Source: Chitinophaga ginsengisoli (GTDB lineage: Bacteria > Bacteroidota > Bacteroidia > Chitinophagales > Chitinophagaceae). Taken from it: 64,000 nt of DNA. The position numbers and the translations under genes were made by a program. The notes beneath the pieces were generated by a model. It did not search any database. It was given only the letters and a program-made list of their open reading frames with translations, and was not told the DNA's origin. The DNA lies in NCBI RefSeq assembly GCF_003014595.1, contig NZ_PYGK01000001.1:310001-374000 (forward strand), written 5' to 3'. Below are positions 47,259 to 56,859 of the stretch, one piece after another; position 1 is the stretch's first letter, and every line of letters starts with the position of its first letter.

Positions 47259-49505
47259 TTATTTAATACCTAACATTTGTAATACCACAGGAACACCTTG
47301 CATGGCTCTTGCGGCATCTATGTTGTCTATGTTCTGTTGATGCAGCCCTCCTGTTCCAGAGGTACCGCCTTTTGCTTTTTCGCCCAGCTTCCTTCTTTCA
47401 GCTTTACTGAAATTGGAGAAGGTTCTGCGCAGCAAAGGGAGTAATTGTTTGAAGGCATCTTCTTCCAGCTGATGCATCCAATTGTATACAACTGTCCAGA
47501 GATCATTATCAACAAGCAGTAGCGTACCGCTACCTTTGAGAAATCCTTCCAGCCAGGCGGCAGATATTGCAGGTGGCACAGCTGAAGACATGGCATAGCT
47601 GAATGTTTTTACCAGTTCGTTGTCTGCAATCTGCCGATGGTCTGTCAATAGTCTGGTAGCATAACCTCCGATGATAGGGGCTGTACTATCATTGCCTGCT
47701 ATCTGGAAGAGTGTTTGATGCCATTGTGTAGTGAGATCCTGTTCCTGCAATATCAGAATGGCATCATTCATACCATAGATGAGTTCCAGTAATTCTGTTG
47801 CAGCATCATCAGCAATGGAAACACAGGCACTGGGTAGGCTGATGCAGATACGTGTGATCATTCCGGCAACAATATTTTCAACTAGAGAAGCATCCGTTTT
47901 TCTTACGTTACCATAACGGCTGATCTGTACAAGGCCTGGAATGACAGTCATCAGTTGCATTACATCTCCAGTAGCAGCAGCAAGATTGTTCACCTGCTGA
48001 ACCAATACTTCGACAGCAGCATGCAATTCAGCAGGGATAGCCGTTTCGAGTAAGGTACACACTTCTTTCAGAGAGGTGGTGGTACGTGCCTGATGTTGTA
48101 CGTATTGGGAAGTGGCTTCTTCTACTGTATTACCCCAGCTTCCTTTTTCAATGATGTCAATTGAAAAACCAGGATCCCATTGCAGGCGCCACTGTTCTTT
48201 AAAGGTTCCTTTACCATTCGTACCATACCGCTGCCCCCATTGAATGCCCAGCATTTCAAGGCGGTGTAAGAGAATACTACGCTCAAGATCTGTTTCCTTA
48301 CGGAGGTCGAGTACGTAATCTTTAAAGTCGGCCGTTTGTGGCAGGCGTAATCTCTTCTGTTGCTTCTCAATATCCGTCTGTAACGGAGGACGAGGAATAT
48401 CTGAAGGAACTTCTCCTATCTTATCACTGACAATTAACTCCTCCCTGATGAGTTGGAGCATAAAGTCTTCTCCATTACAGAGCACACTGAGCGTAGCGTC
48501 ATTCAGTTCTTCCAGGCCAGGCTTCGGTAAGCCTCTGATGGCAGTTAAAGCAGCAGAAAGACGAACGGCTTCCAGTACATGAGCAACGGAGATATCTTTT
48601 TGTTGTTCCCTGAATAGCCTTGCTACGCGCGACATCCAGCGGGTGCCGTCATCAGCGGGGAAGCACCAGTTATGTTCATACCATCCCGGTGAATTGATAC
48701 CGGCGCCATAACCGCTGCTATAACTGAGGCGGTTGTATGTCCACGGGATCCAGGTGGTGGCAACCTTTACTTTTGGAAGTCCTTTTAACAGGTCGTTGTC
48801 ATCCTTTGCTTTCGGCATATGGATGAGTGCAGGGGCATGCCAGGCACCACACACAACGGCAATCTCTGTGAACATTTCCCTCTCTGCCTGCCGGATGGTT
48901 TTACGCATATGTGCTTCACGCAACTGTTCCTCCCTGTCGTAAGGAAGGCGAAGGTCCTGACGTAATGCGTGTATACCTTCCGCAATCGCCGTAAATACTT
49001 CTTCAGGGTCCTGTCTGTATTCAAACATATGTTCCCACCATTTCTCTTCATCTGCAAAACCGGCAGCACCGGCCAGATAAGCGATAGGATTATATTTTAC
49101 AGTACGGGCATCTGGTATATGAGGCGTGAGTGTGCTATTCAGAGAAGGCGCTTCTTCGACGTCCACCTTTGGTCCTCTTTTGGCCTTTAGTTCAAACTGA
49201 TGCGCCATGGGTAAATCCATGAAACGCACCGGTATCTTGTTTTTACGGGCATATAAGATAGCCTGCCATTCCGGAGAGAATTCAGCAAAAGGATAGAATA
49301 CCGCTTTTTGAGGCGCATCAGGTTGATAGGCGAGAATGGCCACTGGTGGAACCAGGTGTTCATTGCCCACCCAATCCAGTATGCCATCTGCTTCAGGTGG
49401 ACCTTCCACCAGCACAATGTCTGGTCTCGTCTTTTCCAGGTACTCTTTCACATTTCTGGCAGAGCCGGGCCCATGGTGTCGTATGCCTAATATGTGTATT
49501 GACAT
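47259..49505 (-). CDS. yehM: DUF5682 family protein, YehM type
   Basis: 748 residues, no signal or membrane helix. The N-terminus ILGIRHHGPGSARNVKEYLE, followed by PDIVLVEGPPEAD, resembles the TraB/Tiki pattern GTxHxSxxSxxxV...PDxVxVE, and VVCGAWHAPAL near residue 220 could be a second metal-binding His site. The rest is helical with no known fold. Fourth gene of the operon, 9 bp after the MoxR ATPase and 6 bp before the vWA gene. Function unknown; possibly a hydrolase effector, which is inference. Confidence 0.8.
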   Translation of the reverse strand: MSIHILGIRHHGPGSARNVKEYLEKTRPDIVLVEGPPEADGILDWVGNEHLVPPVAILAYQPDAPQKAVFYPFAEFSPEWQAILYARKNKIPVRFMDLPMAHQFELKAKRGPKVDVEEAPSLNSTLTPHIPDARTVKYNPIAYLAGAAGFADEEKWWEHMFEYRQDPEEVFTAIAEGIHALRQDLRLPYDREEQLREAHMRKTIRQAEREMFTEIAVVCGAWHAPALIHMPKAKDDNDLLKGLPKVKVATTWIPWTYNRLSYSSGYGAGINSPGWYEHNWCFPADDGTRWMSRVARLFREQQKDISVAHVLEAVRLSAALTAIRGLPKPGLEELNDATLSVLCNGEDFMLQLIREELIVSDKIGEVPSDIPRPPLQTDIEKQQKRLRLPQTADFKDYVLDLRKETDLERSILLHRLEMLGIQWGQRYGTNGKGTFKEQWRLQWDPGFSIDIIEKGSWGNTVEEATSQYVQHQARTTTSLKEVCTLLETAIPAELHAAVEVLVQQVNNLAAATGDVMQLMTVIPGLVQISRYGNVRKTDASLVENIVAGMITRICISLPSACVSIADDAATELLELIYGMNDAILILQEQDLTTQWHQTLFQIAGNDSTAPIIGGYATRLLTDHRQIADNELVKTFSYAMSSAVPPAISAAWLEGFLKGSGTLLLVDNDLWTVVYNWMHQLEEDAFKQLLPLLRRTFSNFSKAERRKLGEKAKGGTSGTGGLHQQNIDNIDAARAMQGVPVVLQMLGIK

Positions 49506-49514
49506 AAGATCTGT

Positions 49515-50591
49515 TTATAGGTCGCGGCAGGCGCGGTAAATATCTTTCCAGTCCTCGCGGGTTTTCACCACTGTTTCCAGGTATTCCTGCCAAACCAGTT
49601 TATCCTGCACAGGGTCTTTTAATACCGCACCGATGATGCCGGCAGCAAGATCTGTTGCTTTTAGTTGTCCATCGCCAAAGTAAGCAGCCATGGCCAATCC
49701 GTTGTTCACAACAGAGATGGCCTCTGCTGTGCTTAGGGTGCCGCTTGGCGCCTTTATTTTGGTCTTGCCGTCTGTAGTAACACCATTTCTTAACTCGCGG
49801 AAGATGGTCACGATGCGGCGTATTTCTTCTACCGCAGGCTTTTCAGCAGGAAGCTCCATTACCTTCTCATAGCTTTCCACACGTCGTTTTACGATGTCTA
49901 TTTCTTCTTCGATAGAGTCTGGCACGGGGAGTATCACGGTGTTGAACCGGCGCTTCAAGGCGCTGGAAAGATCGTTCACACCTTTATCCCTGTTATTGGC
50001 AGTAGCGATGATATTGAAACCCTTTTGCGCCATCACAGCGGTATTCAGCTCAGGCACAGGTAGGATCTTTTCAGATAATATTGTGATCAGTGTGTCCTGT
50101 ACATCAGCGCTGATACGGGTCAGCTCTTCTATTCTCGCTATCTTACCGGTCTGCATAGCCCGCATCACCGGGGTTTCTACCAATGCTTTTTCCGAAGGAC
50201 CTTCTGCCAGCAGTCGCGCATAGTTCCAGCCATAACGAATGGCTTCTTCACCAGTACCGGCGGTGCCTTGCACTATCAGGGTAGAATCTCCGCTGATGGC
50301 AGCAGCCAGGTGTTCACTTACCCAGCTTTTGGCAGTGCCTGGCAGTCCGTATAAAAGTAAGGCCCTATCGGTAGTCAATGTAGCAACAGCGATCTCTATA
50401 AGTCTGCGGTTGCCGATATATTTTGGTTGTACTTCAAATCCATTCTTTAGTTGTCCTCCCATCAGATAAGTTACTACCGCCTGTGGGGATAACTGCCAGG
50501 TGTAAGGACGCTTCTCAGTATCCTGCTTTTTCAGTTCTTCCAGTTCTTCCAGGAACAATTGTTCGGCATGTTGACGTAGTACGTTTGACAT
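49515..50591 (-). CDS. yehL: MoxR-family AAA+ ATPase, YehL type
   Basis: 358 residues from the ATG at 50591 (MSNVLRQHAEQLF); an upstream frame start would overlap the preceding gene. Walker A GLPGTAKS (about 88), Walker B-like IARIEEL, sensor 1 ATANNRD (about 195), arginine-finger region SSALKRRFNTV. The insertion pattern is that of the MoxR clade, YehL subfamily. Such ATPases remodel partners together with vWA proteins. Third gene of the operon, 37 bp after DUF5691. Confidence 0.88.
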   Translation of the reverse strand: MSNVLRQHAEQLFLEELEELKKQDTEKRPYTWQLSPQAVVTYLMGGQLKNGFEVQPKYIGNRRLIEIAVATLTTDRALLLYGLPGTAKSWVSEHLAAAISGDSTLIVQGTAGTGEEAIRYGWNYARLLAEGPSEKALVETPVMRAMQTGKIARIEELTRISADVQDTLITILSEKILPVPELNTAVMAQKGFNIIATANNRDKGVNDLSSALKRRFNTVILPVPDSIEEEIDIVKRRVESYEKVMELPAEKPAVEEIRRIVTIFRELRNGVTTDGKTKIKAPSGTLSTAEAISVVNNGLAMAAYFGDGQLKATDLAAGIIGAVLKDPVQDKLVWQEYLETVVKTREDWKDIYRACRDL

Positions 50592-50628
50592 CTTTATATG
50601 CTTGAAAGTGATCGTTTGAATGTATAAA

Positions 50629-52077
50629 TTATTTGAAGGCTTTACTGATCTGTACCTTACAGGATAAAAGCCTTCGTATATGCTCGCTGGTATTTCTCCA
50701 GGTGGCCTGGTATGCTGGTTCCTCCGGCGCAAGTTTTTCCAGTTCTTCTGTTATGACCGGAGGGAGTTGTAATACATGTTTGTCAAAGAAATTCCGGGTA
50801 TACTGGTAAGGATTACGAGCCATCCATCTTAATACCTCATTGGCAATTTCAAGTCCCCATTCATCTGTGCGGTTGCTCAGGTAATTAATCACATCCTGCG
50901 GATAATTACTGAACAGGCGTAAAGCATATGCTTCCTGTTCCGCCGCGGGCAATAAGGGAATCACATCAGGATAAAAAGCGGTGCTTTTTTCAAGCAATAA
51001 TCTTAACCATACCGCATCCTTAAACCGGCCTGCTGCAAGTATCAGTGCAGGTATGAAACGCTTGCCAAGATCATCTTTTTCAAAAAGTGTGAAGACTTCC
51101 TCTTTATCTGCTTTAAAAAGAGATTCCCACCATGAGGGAGGAACACTACCCATTAACTGAAAGAGAATGTAGGCTTCTTCACTGATATTCTTTTCGTTGC
51201 TTAGCGTAGCGATACCAGAGTCAATAATCCTTTTGTCCAGAGGGAGTTGCAAAGAGATATGCAGTGACTGACCGGGCCCACGGGATATTGCACTTTGCAA
51301 TATCTGCCAGTACGACTGCACAATGAAGGAGGATGGGATTTGTTTTAACAGTGCCCAGACCTCATCTTTTACCTTCTGGTTTTTCTCCTGTAGTGCTTCC
51401 AGCCAGGGAAGATCATCATCAGAGATATTGGTGCGCATGATCTTCAGGAACTCTGTTCTGGTGGAAATGTTTTCCTGTGCCCAGGTCTGTTGTAACCAGT
51501 CGCGCGCCATACCCGGATAGGATTGCCTGATATCCTGCAATACCTGTCTGCGGTCTTCAGCACTTCCTGTTTGCCAGCGGTCCTCATTGCTTGCAGCAAA
51601 AGGGAATTGCCAGTCAGGGTTCATACTGCTCAACCATTGTCCACGTTTTCCACATACCGTCATAGCGAGATGTCGTATGCGTTTCTGGGAAACGGCCGTA
51701 TCCAGTAGTACAGGAATATATTCCGGCACTACGACCTGTCCTTTATCATGACAGGCTTCCAGCCAGTAAGTAACGAGAGGCAGGAGATCCATATCGAGCG
51801 CATCCTGCAATGCATATATAGCCTGCGTGCTACAGTAGGGACGCTCTTCTGCAGGAGCGGGTTGTAGAGGAACACCACTGTTGTTAACAGGATTCACACC
51901 ACTTTGCCTGTAGTTCAGCATGACTGCAGCTATGTGAAGAAACTGTGTTTCTCCATCAAGGCTTTTGTCCTTCATTATCTTTTCAGCTACAGTGGCCAGG
52001 TCTGCCGGAAGATCGGCAGGAGTTAACTGTTTTTTTCCAGTACCCAGTAAAGCGGTGTTGATAATATTATTCCACAT
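50629..52077 (-). CDS. DUF5691 family protein
   Basis: 482 residues. The start MWNNIINTALLGTGKK and the overall helical, repeat-like composition match DUF5691 proteins that travel with SWIM and MoxR genes. It probably forms an alpha-solenoid (many LxxLL-type helices such as WLEALQEKNQKVKDEVWALL), suggesting a scaffold. No catalytic motif is visible. Second gene of the operon, 6 bp after the SWIM gene. Confidence 0.75.
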   Translation of the reverse strand: MWNNIINTALLGTGKKQLTPADLPADLATVAEKIMKDKSLDGETQFLHIAAVMLNYRQSGVNPVNNSGVPLQPAPAEERPYCSTQAIYALQDALDMDLLPLVTYWLEACHDKGQVVVPEYIPVLLDTAVSQKRIRHLAMTVCGKRGQWLSSMNPDWQFPFAASNEDRWQTGSAEDRRQVLQDIRQSYPGMARDWLQQTWAQENISTRTEFLKIMRTNISDDDLPWLEALQEKNQKVKDEVWALLKQIPSSFIVQSYWQILQSAISRGPGQSLHISLQLPLDKRIIDSGIATLSNEKNISEEAYILFQLMGSVPPSWWESLFKADKEEVFTLFEKDDLGKRFIPALILAAGRFKDAVWLRLLLEKSTAFYPDVIPLLPAAEQEAYALRLFSNYPQDVINYLSNRTDEWGLEIANEVLRWMARNPYQYTRNFFDKHVLQLPPVITEELEKLAPEEPAYQATWRNTSEHIRRLLSCKVQISKAFK

Positions 52078-52083
52078 GTCCTG

Positions 52084-53391
52084 CTATAATAATTTATAGG
52101 TCCCGTTATGCCATACGCCCAGTGGTTCGTATTCCTGTTCTTTCCCGAGTAATGCCATGTCCAAAGGATGACCGCCGCTCAATGACAATAGTTTCCAGAT
52201 GTTCCGAAAGCCATTTTTCAATGGCATGATCTGGTCACGCTGGTCTTTCAGCCACCATTTCATATTGTGCTGAACAGGGGTGAGCTGTTGTACAATATAC
52301 GGCCTTTCACTGCGGACAGGCATCTTTTCCGAAAGCCCGGTTTCTGCTGCCACGAGTTCCTGCCATCCAGGCAATCCATAAGTGTCCTGTAGCGAATTGT
52401 TGGTGACAGGTTCTTTGATGATAGCTCTCAAAGGGACATTAGAGTGAAAGTAGACTAGTTCAGCCTCTATAGACATGCCTGGTGTTAATAACAACTGCGG
52501 TCTTGACATGCCCCTGGCATAGAACTGTAATACCAATGCCGGCTGAAAGGAGTGAAGGCCGTACAACCAGTATTTTTCTGTCGTGAGATTATCTTCTTCT
52601 GTCGTTTGTTTATTGAGGATCAGCCAGGTATCTTTTGTGCCTGTCTGTTGTCGCAGCATTTCCTGGCTTTGTGTAAAGCCAACCAGCGAGCGAAGCTCCT
52701 GTTGCATGGAAGAAGAAAGTGTCTCGCCCTGCAGGAAGCCCTGGGCGACCAGGTAAATACGGAGGAACTGGTCCATGAATTCATGCTGCCAGCCTTCTCC
52801 GTAAAAGTTAATTTCTGACAGTCCGCGTACCATACCGGCCAGTCCGGGCGCCTGTGCATCCACCATCCGGCGGGCCATGGTTTCCCAGTAGGAGGTGCCT
52901 TTTTCGGGTAACTGGAGCAGGCCGTTACGCACGATGTCTTTCATCCACAGTAACAGCTCATAAATGCCGTCTTCTACTTTTTGTTGGCGGGCCTGTTGCC
53001 TTTTGGCCTGGGCAGTTTCATCTACAGATTTTTCTTCCTTATCTGATTGTTTTGTTTCCTTTTGAGTCCGCTTCTGTATCCACTCGTTCACCCAGTCGGG
53101 TGGAACCTTGTCTGTAAATAGTTCCGGCTGCCGTGCATACAACAGCATCAGTCCTATACCATGTTTACAGGGAAATTTACGGCTGGGGCAACTGCATTTG
53201 AAAGCAAGATTATCAGAAAGAGCTATCTGGGTTTGATAAGGCTTGCTGCCACTGCCCTGGCATTCTCCCCATAAGGCTTGTTCATCGGCTCCTTTACTTA
53301 CCCATTTGGCAGTACCGGCCAATGCCTTTCCGGCTTTCCTGGAAGGTTCATCTGGTGCCAATGCAAGCACCTGTTCTTCTGATAGGCGCAA
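52084..53391 (-). CDS. SWIM zinc-finger protein, YehQ type
   Basis: 435 residues. The SWIM motif C-x-C-x6-C-x-H is clear in KCSCPSRKFPCKHGIGLML (about 65-82). A charged Lys/Glu-rich linker (about 110-150) separates it from a larger domain with no recognised fold. SWIM fingers bind DNA or protein. First of the five core genes, separated by 38 bp from a small membrane-protein gene upstream on the same strand. Confidence 0.85.
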   Translation of the reverse strand: MRLSEEQVLALAPDEPSRKAGKALAGTAKWVSKGADEQALWGECQGSGSKPYQTQIALSDNLAFKCSCPSRKFPCKHGIGLMLLYARQPELFTDKVPPDWVNEWIQKRTQKETKQSDKEEKSVDETAQAKRQQARQQKVEDGIYELLLWMKDIVRNGLLQLPEKGTSYWETMARRMVDAQAPGLAGMVRGLSEINFYGEGWQHEFMDQFLRIYLVAQGFLQGETLSSSMQQELRSLVGFTQSQEMLRQQTGTKDTWLILNKQTTEEDNLTTEKYWLYGLHSFQPALVLQFYARGMSRPQLLLTPGMSIEAELVYFHSNVPLRAIIKEPVTNNSLQDTYGLPGWQELVAAETGLSEKMPVRSERPYIVQQLTPVQHNMKWWLKDQRDQIMPLKNGFRNIWKLLSLSGGHPLDMALLGKEQEYEPLGVWHNGTYKLL

Positions 53392-53429
53392 TGGATATAA
53401 TGTTTAAAAAGTATTGTATACAAACAATG

Positions 53430-53774
53430 TTACGCCAGCAGCGCATGATAAATCCTGTTATATAACATCACCAGGTAAGTGATCAGGATAAGTGAATTTA
53501 AGACAAGCAGCCAGTTTATATCTGTTTGCTTGTATTTATTTTTCACGCAGAGGATGGCGAGTGTAAGAAAACCAATAAATAGAATAGCCGGAAATACTAA
53601 TGTCCACTTATTGGGGATCACCAGATGGGCATTTACCATTTTAGCTTCCCATGACTCACCTTGTCCGGCGATGAGCGGCAGTAATCCCATGGCGAGAATG
53701 ATAATAAAGATCCTCAGGGCTGTCTTTGCCGCAATTTTACTGATTTTATGGCCTTTGCTTTCCTGTTGTTGCAT
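53430..53774 (-). CDS. Small membrane protein of unknown function
   Basis: 114 residues with three predicted transmembrane helices (about 20-38 ALRIFIIILAMGLLPLI, 57-78 KWTLVFPAILFIGFLTLAIL, 88-108 INWLLVLNSLILITYLVML) and a basic N-terminus. No family recognised. It lies 38 bp upstream of the SWIM gene in the same direction, so it could lead that operon, or simply be a neighbour. Confidence 0.62.
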   Translation of the reverse strand: MQQQESKGHKISKIAAKTALRIFIIILAMGLLPLIAGQGESWEAKMVNAHLVIPNKWTLVFPAILFIGFLTLAILCVKNKYKQTDINWLLVLNSLILITYLVMLYNRIYHALLA

Positions 53775-53828
53775 AGCTTCTTCAAGATTTTAAAATAACA
53801 TCCGGGTGCTAAGTTCGGGATTAAAATA

Positions 53829-54782
53829 TTAGGAACCTATTGCCGGTTTGCGGAGGTGCGTCCACCAGTGAACAAATATGCCCAGGAGCAGGTTCAACAC
53901 ACAAAAGAAGGTCATCCAAGGGTTTTCACCGGCAAAATCACCTATGAATAACCAGGCGAAAAAGTAGAGATGAAACCAGCCTGGTACCAGCCATGTAATG
54001 GCTGGTAATTTAGCCGTCTGCTGGCGGTGCCTTTTTTTGAATCCCCAGATGCTGAGTATCGGAAATAAGACAAGCAGGAAGATCAGTTTTTCCCTGCTTG
54101 CAATATTGAACTTTTCATGCAACCAGGTTGACATAGGAAAGAGTGTGATCCATAATGCCAGCTGAGAAATGAGAATGGATAACAGCGGTGTAATTGCCTG
54201 CCAGATCCGTGTAATAACGCGGCCACGGAAGTGTACCTTTTCAAGTGCACGGGCAAATGTGGAATAGAAGAATACCACACACAGCCATCCGAAGAAGTTA
54301 CCATAGGGAATACCAAACCATTGCGCCGTAAGAGGGGAGAGCCCCGGTCCGCGGGTTTCCCAGTCCCAATGCCACATATGCAGACGATAAGCCACTACAT
54401 CCATGCTCAGATCAATACTCAATGCCAGCAAGGCATCAAACGCTGCGGCAGCGATGAGTGGCAGACCCCGGCTGTCAGAAACGAGCCGGGATGTGTAAAT
54501 GATAATACCCCATCCCATACCGATGCAAACAGGAATGTTATCCGGAGCATGTCCGAGCATCAGCCAGAACTGGCCATATTTATAACCGGCGTTGGACATG
54601 ACATTGACATATTCCAGCAGCAATCCAAAGCCCAGCCCTCCCAACAGATAAGCGACATGCCCTGTTCCTCTTTTCCATGCGTGTAATAACGAAAGCAGGA
54701 ACAACAGGATCATGCAGGATTCTGTAATCGGATAACAGAAAGCAGGAGGGAAGCCATAAGGCATATTTGCATAAGGTAACAT
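53829..54782 (-). CDS. Polytopic membrane protein, carotenoid-synthesis (DUF422/CruF)-like
   Basis: 317 residues with about eight transmembrane helices. The motif DLSMDVVAYRLHMWHWDW followed by FGIPYGNFFGW matches the pattern D(L)xxDPV..R...W.W...G(I/V)PxxNFxGW of the carotenoid-biosynthesis DUF422 family (CruF-like hydratases), though the Pro after the second Asp is absent. Starts 11 bp after the stop of the KgtP-like transporter gene, hence probably co-transcribed. No carotenoid genes nearby, so the pathway role is doubtful. Confidence 0.5.
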   Translation of the reverse strand: MLPYANMPYGFPPAFCYPITESCMILLFLLSLLHAWKRGTGHVAYLLGGLGFGLLLEYVNVMSNAGYKYGQFWLMLGHAPDNIPVCIGMGWGIIIYTSRLVSDSRGLPLIAAAAFDALLALSIDLSMDVVAYRLHMWHWDWETRGPGLSPLTAQWFGIPYGNFFGWLCVVFFYSTFARALEKVHFRGRVITRIWQAITPLLSILISQLALWITLFPMSTWLHEKFNIASREKLIFLLVLFPILSIWGFKKRHRQQTAKLPAITWLVPGWFHLYFFAWLFIGDFAGENPWMTFFCVLNLLLGIFVHWWTHLRKPAIGS

Positions 54783-54793
54783 ACCAGGGATTT

Positions 54794-56083
54794 TTATTGT
54801 TCCTTATCCATATAAGAGGTCTGTTTTGTGTCTCTTACAAGGGTATAAACGGTCAGGGATATAAAGATACAACCGGTGACATACCAGTAATACAGCGATT
54901 CGTGATTTACTTTTTTAAAGTACAGGGCAATGTACTCCGCGGTACCGCCAAACAGTGCTACCGTGAGTGCATAGGGAAGACCAACACCCAGTGCCCGTAT
55001 CTCGGCAGGGAACAGCTCTGCTTTCACAACTGCGTTAATGGAAGTATATCCGCTCACGATAATCAGTGCCGCCAGAATAAGGAAAAAGGCCGTCCATTCA
55101 GCCGTTGCATGACTGATAGCCGTCAGAATAGGAACGGTGAGCAAGGTACCTAATATTCCGAAGGCAAGTAGTAATGGCTTACGACCTATCTTATCACTCA
55201 ACATGCCAAACAGTGGCTGCAGGCAGGCATAGATAAGCATGAGGAAGAAGGTAAGCACGGTAGATTTTTCTTTGGTAAGATGTACGGTATTTACCAGGAA
55301 CTTCTGCATGTAGGTGGTATACGTATAAAAGGCAAGTGTTCCGCCCATGGTTAAGCCTACGACTATCAGCACTGCTTTTGGATGTTCTTTCAGCAGGATC
55401 AGCACAGAGCCCCGTTTTTTGTTCTCTTTCTCAGTGGCAATTGTTTCCTGCATATGTTGGCGGATCACCAGGGCGAAAAGAGATAGCCCGGCGCCTATTG
55501 CAAAAGGAATACGCCAGCCCCATTCATGCAGCTGTTCCGGAGTAAGGAAGACTTTTTGAAGCAACAATTGTATACCCAGTGCGGTTAGTTGTCCGCCGAT
55601 AAGCGTTACATATTGAAAGCTGGAATAGAAACCCCTCTTTCCCGGTGTGGAGATCTCACTGAGATAGGTAGCAGATGTACCATATTCGCCTCCTACACTA
55701 AGCCCCTGCAGGAGCCTGGCCATCAACAGAATGGCAGGAGAAAGGATGCCAGCGGTTTTATAGGAAGGAGCCAGCGCAATCATCATACTACCGAGAGACA
55801 TCAGTAAAACGGATAGGGTCATGGACGCCTTTCTTCCTTTGCGGTCGGCAATACTGCCAAACAGCCATCCACCGATAGGGCGCATAAGGAAGCCTACGGC
55901 AAAGATGGCGGCGGTATCCAGCAACTGGGCGGTAGGATTTCCCTTGGGAAAGAAGACCGGTGCAAAGTACAGGGCAAAGGCCGCATAGGCATACCAATCG
56001 TACCATTCAACTAGGTTGCCGATGGAGCCGGTGAAGATGGCTTTTATGCGGTGGACAGTATCTTTTTTTTGATAATTGTTCAT
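54794..56083 (-). CDS. MFS transporter, metabolite:H+ symporter (KgtP-like)
   Basis: 429 residues, 12 transmembrane helices. The N-terminal GNLVEWYDWYAYAAFALYFAPVFFP, the loop GSIADRKGRK and LLQGLSVGGEYGTSATYLSE mark the metabolite:H+ symporter family to which alpha-ketoglutarate permease KgtP and proline/betaine ProP belong. Likely imports a carboxylate such as 2-oxoglutarate, but substrate cannot be read from the sequence. A TATTTTTG -7 box lies 25-32 nt upstream of the start (56108-56115). Divergent from rpiA. Confidence 0.85.
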   Translation of the reverse strand: MNNYQKKDTVHRIKAIFTGSIGNLVEWYDWYAYAAFALYFAPVFFPKGNPTAQLLDTAAIFAVGFLMRPIGGWLFGSIADRKGRKASMTLSVLLMSLGSMMIALAPSYKTAGILSPAILLMARLLQGLSVGGEYGTSATYLSEISTPGKRGFYSSFQYVTLIGGQLTALGIQLLLQKVFLTPEQLHEWGWRIPFAIGAGLSLFALVIRQHMQETIATEKENKKRGSVLILLKEHPKAVLIVVGLTMGGTLAFYTYTTYMQKFLVNTVHLTKEKSTVLTFFLMLIYACLQPLFGMLSDKIGRKPLLLAFGILGTLLTVPILTAISHATAEWTAFFLILAALIIVSGYTSINAVVKAELFPAEIRALGVGLPYALTVALFGGTAEYIALYFKKVNHESLYYWYVTGCIFISLTVYTLVRDTKQTSYMDKEQ

Positions 56084-56164
56084 TATAGAAATGAGAGGGT
56101 AGATTTCAAAAATAATACAATCGGGGCAATAGTATTATATTGCTAAACAATTAACAGGATAATC

Positions 56165-56839
56165 ATGGACGCGATCACACAAGCAAAGAAAGCAGCGGGA
56201 GAGAAGGCTGCAGCGTTGGTACAGCCGGGTATGCTGGTTGGATTAGGAACAGGGTCAACAGCCTATTGGGCCATAGAAAAGATTGGTGAAATGGTCAAAG
56301 GCGGATTGAATATCCGTGCGGTAGCCACCTCTCTTGCATCTGAAAAACAGGCAAGAGAACTGGGTATTCCTATTACCTCTTTCAGTGAAATTCAACAACT
56401 GGACATTGATATAGATGGTGCAGACGAGGTTAGCCACGACCTGCAGATCATCAAAGGTGGTGGTGGAGCGCTGCTGCGTGAGAAGATAGTGGCCATGGCC
56501 AGCAGAAGGAAGGTGATTGTGGCGGATGAGCGTAAGTATGTAAAGACCCTCGGTAAATTTCCTTTGCCGATAGAGATCATCCCATTTGGTTGGGAGCTGG
56601 TGTTCAGAGCAGTACAGTCCCTTCAGGGAGCGCCTACACTGAGAACGAAAGATGATAAACCTTATATCACTGACAACGGGAATTATATTCTTGATTGTGC
56701 CTTTGGTGCGATTGAAAATCCGGAACAACTGCATCATCAACTGAAGGCGATCACCGGTGTTGTTGAAACAGGACTGTTCATCAACATGCAACCAACAGTC
56801 ATCATCGCCTACGAAAATGGTGATGTGAAGACGATTTAA
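56165..56839 (+). CDS. rpiA: Ribose-5-phosphate isomerase A
   Basis: Interconverts ribose 5-phosphate and ribulose 5-phosphate in the pentose phosphate pathway. 224 residues. GLGTGSTAYWAIEKIG (phosphate loop), DIDGADEV with the catalytic Asp pair, KGGGGALLREKIVA with the catalytic Glu/Lys, and VADERKYVKTLGKFPLPIE. Normal length. Followed after 20 bp by an ICMT-like gene and then a sulfurtransferase gene in the same direction. Confidence 0.96.
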   Translation: MDAITQAKKAAGEKAAALVQPGMLVGLGTGSTAYWAIEKIGEMVKGGLNIRAVATSLASEKQARELGIPITSFSEIQQLDIDIDGADEVSHDLQIIKGGGGALLREKIVAMASRRKVIVADERKYVKTLGKFPLPIEIIPFGWELVFRAVQSLQGAPTLRTKDDKPYITDNGNYILDCAFGAIENPEQLHHQLKAITGVVETGLFINMQPTVIIAYENGDVKTI

Positions 56840-56859
56840 TAGTATAACAGTCTTTCTCC

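Noticed and set aside
50592-50732. N-terminal extension of the MoxR ATPase
   Set aside because: It overlaps the end of the DUF5691 gene and is not part of the MoxR fold.
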